Origin: an uncultured Planctomycetales bacterium
Lineage (GTDB): Bacteria > Planctomycetota > Planctomycetia > Pirellulales > S012-138
Assembly: GCA_937982665.1 (NCBI GenBank)
Contig: CALJLD010000054.1
Coordinates: 1-8,411 of the forward strand
DNA length: 8,411 bases
Direction of reading: 5' to 3'
In this document: piece after piece, positions 1 to 4,672 of the stretch
Numbering within the stretch: the first letter of the stretch is position 1
How the letters are laid out: each line of letters begins with the position of its first letter
Made by a program: the position numbers and the translations under genes
The notes under the pieces: generated by a model
What the model saw: the letters and a program-made list of their open reading frames with translations, nothing else
Databases searched by the model: none
Told to the model about the DNA's origin: nothing

Positions 1-1242
1 AGGCCGCCCCACGAGTTCGCCAATGCGTTCCAGATATCTGATGGCTTCCTCCGGCAATGCCGAGGCATCCCGAATGTCATCAATCTCGCGTTTCCAACCC
101 GGTAGCGTTTCGTAAACCGGTTTTGCCGCGGCCAGATCTTCCACATGGCTGGGAAACGTCGTTGTGTGTTCGCCGTTGATGTCGTACGCAACGCAAATCT
201 TCAATTCGTCCATGTCCGCCAGCACATCCAGCAACGCCACAACCAATGCGTCAACTCCAGAAAGTCGCGCGGTGTAGCGAACGGCGACCGCGTCAAACCA
301 GCCGCAACGGCGGGGACGCCGCGTGACGGTTCCGTATTCGTCGCCGCGGTCGCGGATGTGTTGCCCCACTTCGTCATCGAGTTCCGTAACAAAGGGCCCG
401 CCGCCCACACGCGTGGAATAAGCTTTGGCGACCCCCAACACTCGATTCATGTACTTGCCCGGGATTCCACTGCCTGGCGAAATCCCCACACCGGAACTGT
501 TGCTGCTGGTCACAAATGGGAACGTTCCGTGATCGATATCCAGCAGGGCGCCTTGCGCGCCTTCAAACAAGACTTTGCTGCCCGCTTCAAGAGCATCGTG
601 CAGATAACTGTTTGTGTCGCAAACAAATGGCTGCAGGCGAGCTGCGTATTCTTCGTACTCAGCGAGAACACTTGCTGCGTCAAGCGGCGTGAAGTCACAC
701 TTCGCATTGGCTGCGCCGGCCGCCAGGATTTGATTCTTGTCCTCGATAATGCTACGCAATCGATCCGCGAAACTCTCCCGGTACATGTCGCCGAGGCGAA
801 TCGCATGACTACGGCCAACTTTGTCTTTGTAGCAAGGCCCAATACCCCGCATAGTTGTGCCGATGGATTCTCCGCCGGCCGACGTCACCTGGAAGACGCG
901 TTCTTCCTCAAAATGCCAGGGGAAGATGACGTGCGCGCGATCGCTGATCCTCAAATTGGAGTCAATCGTGACGCCGCGTGATCGCAAATCGTCGATCTCT
1001 TCCAGGACTTTCTTGGGATAAAGCACCACACCGCCGGTGATGACGCTGGTTACGCCCGAGTGGAGGATGCCGCTGGGGATCAATGAGAGTTTGTATTTCT
1101 CTCCGCCGGTCACAACGGTGTGCCCCGCGTTCGCCCCCCCTTGGTAACGGACGACGATCTCATGCCGCTCCGTAAGCAGATCCACGATCTTCCCTTTGGC
1201 TTCATCTCCCCATTGAAGCCCAATCACGCACGTTCCCGGCAC
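1..1242 (-). CDS. purA: adenylosuccinate synthetase PurA (C-terminus cut by window edge)
   Basis: Cytosolic enzyme that joins IMP and aspartate with GTP hydrolysis to make adenylosuccinate, the first committed step from IMP to AMP. The 414 codons present read as PurA throughout. The N-terminal loop is GDEAKGK, with the catalytic Asp at residue 13; NAGHT supplies the catalytic His at residue 41. Both match E. coli numbering, which strongly supports the GTG start at 1242. Further signatures are GTTMRGIGP (128-136) followed by YKDK, then VTSSNSSG, KAYSTRVG and RRPRRCGWFD. Most homologues have Gly where this protein has Ala15 in the loop. Bacterial PurA is usually about 425-432 residues, so roughly 10-20 residues are missing past base 1; the last visible residues are GELVGRP. 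A GGGAG ribosome site lies 5 nt before the GTG. The gene is divergent from the YchF homologue, and nothing suggests it is broken. Confidence 0.96.
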   Translation of the reverse strand, partial: MPGTCVIGLQWGDEAKGKIVDLLTERHEIVVRYQGGANAGHTVVTGGEKYKLSLIPSGILHSGVTSVITGGVVLYPKKVLEEIDDLRSRGVTIDSNLRISDRAHVIFPWHFEEERVFQVTSAGGESIGTTMRGIGPCYKDKVGRSHAIRLGDMYRESFADRLRSIIEDKNQILAAGAANAKCDFTPLDAASVLAEYEEYAARLQPFVCDTNSYLHDALEAGSKVLFEGAQGALLDIDHGTFPFVTSSNSSGVGISPGSGIPGKYMNRVLGVAKAYSTRVGGGPFVTELDDEVGQHIRDRGDEYGTVTRRPRRCGWFDAVAVRYTARLSGVDALVVALLDVLADMDELKICVAYDINGEHTTTFPSHVEDLAAAKPVYETLPGWKREIDDIRDASALPEEAIRYLERIGELVGRP

Positions 1243-1247
1243 AGCAA

Positions 1248-1252
1248 CTCCC
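1248..1252 (-). promoter_or_regulatory. ribosome binding site deciding the purA GTG start
   Basis: On the minus strand GGGAG is followed by TTGCT and then GTG. This 5-nt spacing, together with Asp13 and His41 falling at the standard PurA positions, fixes the start at a GTG rather than any ATG. Confidence 0.7.
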
Positions 1253-1273
1253 GTGGTTTCCCAATACGGCTTT

Positions 1274-1289
1274 TGGGAGCGAACTCCCA
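1274..1289 (-). promoter_or_regulatory. small hairpin in the purA leader
   Basis: On the purA strand TGGGAG-TTCG-CTCCCA forms a 6-bp stem with a UUCG loop, ending about 31 nt before the GTG start. The closing pair is G-C rather than the extra-stable C-G. No U-run follows, so it is not a terminator. It could shape the purA leader or be chance. Confidence 0.3.
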
Positions 1290-1430
1290 GGGCAAGAATT
1301 GGCAAGCAGGCATTTGGCCGCTCATTCGGGCCAGCCTCGCCTGATTCCAAACGCTTGAGTCTAAGTTGGGCAAGCGGACGAAACAAGCGGCGGCAACTGG
1401 TGGCAAAAGGTCGTTGGGAGGAGCCATCCT

Positions 1431-1448
1431 ACGCAAGATATCTTGTGT
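1431..1448. promoter_or_regulatory. candidate operator: 18-bp near-perfect palindrome
   Basis: The core CAAGATATCTTG (1434-1445) is a perfect 12-bp palindrome, and flanking AC/GT extend the symmetry to 16 of 18 positions. It lies about 190 bp before purA and about 157 bp before the YchF homologue. This is the shape of a dimeric repressor or activator site, but no regulator is identified. Confidence 0.35.
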
Positions 1449-1604
1449 CGGACGTCAGCCGGACCGTTGTTGCTTCAACATTTTGCGGCTCCCCCGCTGC
1501 CGAACCGAAGCGAGATTTCGTATCGTGGAGTCGCAAATCGAGTTTGCCCCCTGCTCTTTCCGCTTGCCTCTTATCTCTTACCTCTTCCCCCTCACTTTGC
1601 CGCC

Positions 1605-2630
1605 ATGAAAATCGGTATCGTTGGCTATCAATCGACCGGAAAGAGCACCTTCTTCTCTTGGTTGACAGGCGTTGAGACGGACCCGGCCAAGGGCCATTTG
1701 GGGCAATCTGCCGTATGCCTGATTCCGGACGAGCGGATTGACGAATTGTGCAAGGTCTATAACCCCAAGAAGGTCACCACCGCCGGCTTGGAGCTTGTGG
1801 ACACGCCGGGGTTGGCCCGCGATGGCGATGCCAACGCGACACGGTTGGCGGCCATTCGAGAGACGGATTGCCTGGTGTTAATTGTGCCTGCGTTCGCCGG
1901 AGCATCTGCGGCCAAAGAACTCTCGTCATTGGAGCAAGACCTGGCCTTAGCCGATTTGGAGATTGTCACCAAACGCGTTGAGAAGTTGCGCGAGTCCGTC
2001 AAGAAGCCGCGGCCAAACCGTGAAGAGGAACAAGCGGAACTTGCCTGTTTGGAGCCGATTGTCGAACGCCTGGAAGCTGGCGAAGCGCTGGCGGAGCTGA
2101 AGCTAACGGAAGAACAGAAAAAGGCCGTCCGTTCATTTCGGTTGTTTGCGGAGAAGCCCAAGCTGGTGGTGGCCAACATCGCCGATAACGCCGACGGCGC
2201 TGCCGTGGTCAAGGAGATCGAAGCGCAAGGTTACCCGGCGCTTGCGTCACCGCTTTCGCTGGAATGGGAACTGGCTGGGATGCCGGACGAAGACCGCTCG
2301 GAGTTCGAGAACGATTTGCAGATCAGCACGCCTCGCCGTGACGCCTTCATCAAAGCGCTCTTGCGCACTACCAGGCAGCAGTTGTATTTCACCGCCGGCG
2401 AGAAAGAGGTTCGCAGTTGGTTATTGCCTGAGGGCGGCACCGCCGTGGAAGCCGCGGACAACATCCACACCGACCTGGCACGTGGATTCATCCGCGCGGA
2501 AGTGATGCGGAGCGAAGACCTCATCCGTTTGGGCAGCGAGCGCGAAATCAAGGCCAACAACCTCATGCGGCAAGAACACAAAGAATACGTTGTGCAAGAC
2601 GGCGATATCTTGCTGATCCGCCATAACTGA
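1605..2630 (+). CDS. YchF/OLA1-like P-loop NTPase (divergent form)
   Basis: A 341-residue Obg/YchF-type P-loop protein. Family members are ribosome-associated ATPases or GTPases of the cytosol. The P-loop is GYQSTGKST (residues 7-15), Walker B/G3 is DTPGL (66-70), and the G4-like position is VANIAD (189-194). A charged helical region fills about 105-175. The C-terminal TGS/DUF933 domain spans about 258-341 and carries the hallmark stretches YFTAGEKEVRSW, IHTD, GFIRAEV and VVQDGDIL. The PDERID motif (41-46) also matches YchF. The Leu after DTPG fits the family trait of a hydrophobic residue in place of the catalytic Gln. It is shorter than E. coli YchF (363) and departs from the usual GLPNVGKST, DIAGL and NVNE motifs, so I withhold the symbol; it may be a paralogue. 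I chose ATG 1605 because the protein then begins MKIGIVG, directly at the G domain. No Shine-Dalgarno precedes it. Confidence 0.88.
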   Translation: MKIGIVGYQSTGKSTFFSWLTGVETDPAKGHLGQSAVCLIPDERIDELCKVYNPKKVTTAGLELVDTPGLARDGDANATRLAAIRETDCLVLIVPAFAGASAAKELSSLEQDLALADLEIVTKRVEKLRESVKKPRPNREEEQAELACLEPIVERLEAGEALAELKLTEEQKKAVRSFRLFAEKPKLVVANIADNADGAAVVKEIEAQGYPALASPLSLEWELAGMPDEDRSEFENDLQISTPRRDAFIKALLRTTRQQLYFTAGEKEVRSWLLPEGGTAVEAADNIHTDLARGFIRAEVMRSEDLIRLGSEREIKANNLMRQEHKEYVVQDGDILLIRHN

Positions 2631-2675
2631 TGCTGGCTTTCTGTCGTTCCGTATGAAATCTCGCATGCGGAGCGC

Positions 2676-2690
2676 CGAAGGAATCCTTCG
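2676..2690 (+). terminator. possible weak terminator after the YchF homologue
   Basis: CGAAGG-AAT-CCTTCG is a perfect 6-bp stem 45 nt after the stop codon. The sequence after it is ATTGATTG, not a T-run, so intrinsic termination here would be weak. Confidence 0.25.
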
Positions 2691-2695
2691 ATTGA

Positions 2696-2723
2696 TTGCC
2701 GCTTGAAAAAACGGTGGTAAGAT
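2696..2723 (+). promoter_or_regulatory. candidate extended -10 promoter for the small membrane protein gene
   Basis: TTGCCG (4/6 match to the sigma-70 -35 consensus), a 16-bp spacer, then TAAGAT (4/6 match to -10). A TG one base upstream of the -10 gives an extended -10. Transcription would start near 2730, leaving a leader of about 218 nt before the ATG at 2948. Planctomycete promoter rules are poorly defined, so this is tentative. Confidence 0.3.
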
Positions 2724-2735
2724 GGCGACCGGAAT

Positions 2736-2774
2736 CACGTGGGGCTGTTAGCGCTTCGTCACAGCGTGGTTTTT
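2736..2774 (+). terminator. weak hairpin followed by five Ts
   Basis: CACG...CTGT pairs with ACAG-CGTG (2761-2768), with a 5-nt bulge and a 12-nt loop, and TTTTT follows at 2770-2774. It could end the YchF transcript. If the promoter at 2696-2723 is real, it could instead act as an attenuator at the front of the next transcript. The bulge and large loop make it weak. Confidence 0.25.
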
Positions 2775-2781
2775 CGGGTGC

Positions 2782-2818
2782 CGCTGCTGGCTTGTCCAGC
2801 AGTGCCTAGACGTTAGGC
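2782..2818. repeat. pair of adjacent inverted repeats (REP-like)
   Basis: CTGCTGG-CTTGT-CCAGCAG is a perfect 7-bp stem, extended to 9 by a G-T wobble and a C-G pair (2782-2804). Directly abutting it is GCCTA-GACGT-TAGGC (2804-2818). The first hairpin resembles a short intergenic repeat I associate from memory with planctomycete genomes. The window holds a single copy, so repetition cannot be shown here. Confidence 0.4.
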
Positions 2819-2947
2819 CTTGCAAATCCGAATTCTTTGCCTGTGACACGGCACTTGTTTCTCAAGCGATGGCGTTTGCGGCACCCCGGTTCTGACCGTG
2901 CGGCACTCACATCCTCCCTTTCCGTTCAACACATAACAGGCTGGCAA

Positions 2948-3151
2948 ATGAACTGGGTTTCTGCTGGGGCCGCCGTTGTGGCGCTGGTTATCGGCATTGT
3001 CATTGGCTGGGGCGTTGCATCCATTGGTGGTCCAAGCCAGGGCAGTCTGGCAGCGGAGAACGAGGAGCTAAAGCGCAAGAACACGCTGTTGGAACAGCAA
3101 GTAGAAGAGGTCAATGCCAAGTTCTTGAACAACTTTGGCAGGAAGATCTGA
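2948..3151 (+). CDS. small membrane protein with one transmembrane span and a leucine zipper
   Basis: A 67-residue protein of no family I recognise. A hydrophobic span runs from about residue 4 to 27 and carries a glycine pattern (G16, G20, G22, with a GxxxG spacing). A Pro/Ser/Gly break follows, then a charged helix with Leu34, Leu41, Leu48 and Val55 at seven-residue spacing, a parallel coiled-coil pattern. Both parts favour self-association in or at the membrane. I chose ATG 2948 because it begins directly before the membrane span and has a weak AGG 7 nt upstream; upstream residues in the same frame look like random translation. There is no signal peptidase site after the span, so it should stay anchored. 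The gene stands alone, with a long upstream gap and a strong terminator downstream. It may be a scaffold or an accessory subunit, but function is unknown. Confidence 0.72.
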   Translation: MNWVSAGAAVVALVIGIVIGWGVASIGGPSQGSLAAENEELKRKNTLLEQQVEEVNAKFLNNFGRKI

Positions 3152-3198
3152 TCGCCGGTTCTCTTCTGCGTCGCAAATGCAGACAAGCGTATATCAAG

Positions 3199-3238
3199 AA
3201 GAAACGGCGGCCGATCAAAGTGACCGACCGCCGTTCTT
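3199..3238. terminator. bidirectional intrinsic terminator
   Basis: CGGCGG pairs with CCGCCG, and flanking AAGAA pairs with TTCTT with one bulged A, giving an 11-bp stem around a 17-nt loop that can itself fold (TCA/TGA). GC-rich centre and A/T-rich outer arms serve both strands. It sits 47 bp after the small plus-strand gene and 28 bp after the stop of the minus-strand amidohydrolase operon, exactly where convergent transcripts should end. Confidence 0.75.
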
Positions 3239-3266
3239 AGTTCTTCAATGAGTATTGGCCAACAGC

Positions 3267-4604
3267 TTATTGCTGCTCGGGCTCATTCAGCACGCCAAGT
3301 CGGCGATACTTCTCCAAGTACTTGTCATAAAGCAGCGTGTGCTTGCTTTGCAGGTCAACCATGGCGCCGCGAATGAACGCCATTTCCACCTGCGTGGTAA
3401 CTTCCAGGATGTCACCGTCAGTAATCACCAGCGTGGCATCCTTGTTTGCCGTGAGCGAGCCCAATCGATCACCGACACCAAGGATTTCCGCGGCATTGAG
3501 CGTGATGCTCTTCACCGCATCTTCCTGAGACAAGCCATAGGCGGCTGCAGTGGCCGCATGATATGGCAAGTTGCGGACGTTCGCCGCGCCTTCGGCACTG
3601 CTGATGGCGTACTTAACCCCTGCATCTTGCAATCGCTTAGGTAGCGTGAAGGCTTCGTCATAGGGCGAATCCTGCCCGTTGGGGAGCCGCTGCACACCGG
3701 AGAGAATGACGGGCACGTCATTCCGCTTGAGCAGTTCGGTGCACTTGTCGGCTTCTCGGCCGCCGACAATCACGCACTTGATATTCTCTTGATCTGCAAA
3801 GGCGACCGCGTTGGAGATTTCACTTTCGCTATTTGCGGAGATGAACACAGGCAGATTGCCTTGCAGAACGGGGATCATCCCTTCCCATTTGGAGTCAAAC
3901 GGCTGATCGCCGCCAGCTTCGCGGGCTTTCATGTAGGCCCGAGCTGTCGCAAAGGTCTCGCGAATTCGCTGCACGGCTTCGCCCGAGTTGCCGCCCCCAC
4001 CGCCGCCGCGCCGCCCGCGACCACGCCCTCCACCACCGCCGCTCCGGGGCCAGGATACATGCATGCCCGCAACCTGCTCGACAGCCATATCTTCCCACGT
4101 CCAACCATCCATGTTGATTACCGCTGAGAGACCAGCGATGGTCCCACCAGAAGGCGCAGTGAGCGCGCTCAAAACTCCGTTAGCGCGAGTAACAGGTATG
4201 ACGGTACTTTCCGCGTTAACGGCCACGATAGCTTTCGCGCTTGGATTTGCGTCACCAACTTCTTGAGTGTCAATGGTGGCGGCAGCGGCGCCAACTTCTT
4301 CCAGTCCGATGTTGGTGTACGGATCAATCAAGCCGGGGAAGACGTGCTTGCCGGACACATCCACGCGCTCGGCATCGGCCGGGATCTGCACGTCTTTGCC
4401 AACGGCGACAATCTTGCCTTTGTCAAACAAGACCACGCCGCCGGCTATCGCGGGACCATCAACCGGGTGCACGGTCCCGCCCACCAAGGCAATCGGCTGA
4501 TCCTGAGGTTTGCCGGGAATGATGGGGTTGTTGGCCCAGGCGGCGCTGCCCAGCAGGCAAACAACCGCCAGAGCGGCAACAGCCCTTTGAAGTTTTCTAA
4601 GCAT
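3267..4604 (-). CDS. exported amidohydrolase-like protein lacking the metal ligands
   Basis: A 445-residue protein of the imidazolonepropionase-like amidohydrolase group (COG1228 type). A signal peptide (1-24, ending AAWA) suggests export. The fold markers are present: an N-terminal beta-sandwich strand pattern, HVFPGLID (87-94), and the C-terminal run LSQEDAVKSITLNAAEILGVGDRLGSLTANKDATLV. The catalytic parts are not. The first HxH is Tyr96-Thr-Asn98, the lysine position is Asn164, the second HxH is Ser256-Ala-Asn258, the next His is near Gly281, and the final Asp is replaced around Ser335-Ser336. I infer a pseudo-enzyme. A Gly/Arg insert occupies 189-205. The start ATG has AAGGAA 6 nt upstream. 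It lies 68 bp after the large amidohydrolase gene with no terminator between, so the two are probably cotranscribed and may form a complex. An active enzyme using another mechanism is not excluded. Confidence 0.85.
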   Translation of the reverse strand: MLRKLQRAVAALAVVCLLGSAAWANNPIIPGKPQDQPIALVGGTVHPVDGPAIAGGVVLFDKGKIVAVGKDVQIPADAERVDVSGKHVFPGLIDPYTNIGLEEVGAAAATIDTQEVGDANPSAKAIVAVNAESTVIPVTRANGVLSALTAPSGGTIAGLSAVINMDGWTWEDMAVEQVAGMHVSWPRSGGGGGRGRGRRGGGGGGNSGEAVQRIRETFATARAYMKAREAGGDQPFDSKWEGMIPVLQGNLPVFISANSESEISNAVAFADQENIKCVIVGGREADKCTELLKRNDVPVILSGVQRLPNGQDSPYDEAFTLPKRLQDAGVKYAISSAEGAANVRNLPYHAATAAAYGLSQEDAVKSITLNAAEILGVGDRLGSLTANKDATLVITDGDILEVTTQVEMAFIRGAMVDLQSKHTLLYDKYLEKYRRLGVLNEPEQQ

Positions 4605-4672
4605 GATGAGTTCCTTGTATGGTGTTTCGCCACATCTGGGCGAATTCGATCGGAATGAACACGGACAAATGA

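Larger units (their letters stand above)
1243..1604. other. divergent intergenic region purA / YchF homologue
   Basis: The 362 bp between two divergent genes contain no convincing gene: the open frames here overlap gene ends and resemble nothing I know. The region should hold the promoters for both neighbours, but I see no clear -35/-10 pair. Three things stand out. There is a small GGGAG/CTCCC hairpin near purA (1274-1289), an 18-bp palindrome (1431-1448), and a pyrimidine-rich stretch (1547-1604, 50 of 58 bases C or T) running up to the YchF start. Confidence 0.6.
2631..2947. other. gene-free region before the small membrane protein
   Basis: These 317 bp follow the YchF homologue on the same strand. 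I find no coding potential: the only in-frame extension of the next gene starts at a TTG and looks nothing like protein. The region holds a hairpin soon after the YchF stop, a possible extended -10 promoter, a hairpin followed by five Ts, a pair of adjacent hairpins (2782-2818), and two weaker ones at 2822-2840 and 2881-2901. It may be a structured 5' leader, a small RNA gene, or a set of intergenic repeats. Confidence 0.5.

Noticed and set aside
145..981. Long plus-strand open frame of 278 codons
   Set aside because: It lies wholly antisense to purA, whose motifs are unmistakable. The translated product has no recognisable domain and reflects codon bias in the opposite strand.
1355..1395. 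Minus-strand TTGTTT and TAGACT with 17-bp spacing as a purA promoter
   Set aside because: Matches are only 3/6 and 4/6, no better than expected by chance in a gap of this size.
1443..1604. Upstream extension of the YchF homologue by 54 codons
   Set aside because: The extra residues are low in sense (Pro/Leu/Ser-rich, from the pyrimidine tract), and the G domain of this family starts within a few residues of the N-terminus, as it does from ATG 1605.
2837..2947. TTG-initiated extension of the small membrane protein by 37 codons
   Set aside because: The added residues are Arg/His/Ser-rich without pattern, whereas ATG 2948 opens directly onto the membrane span and has an AGG upstream.
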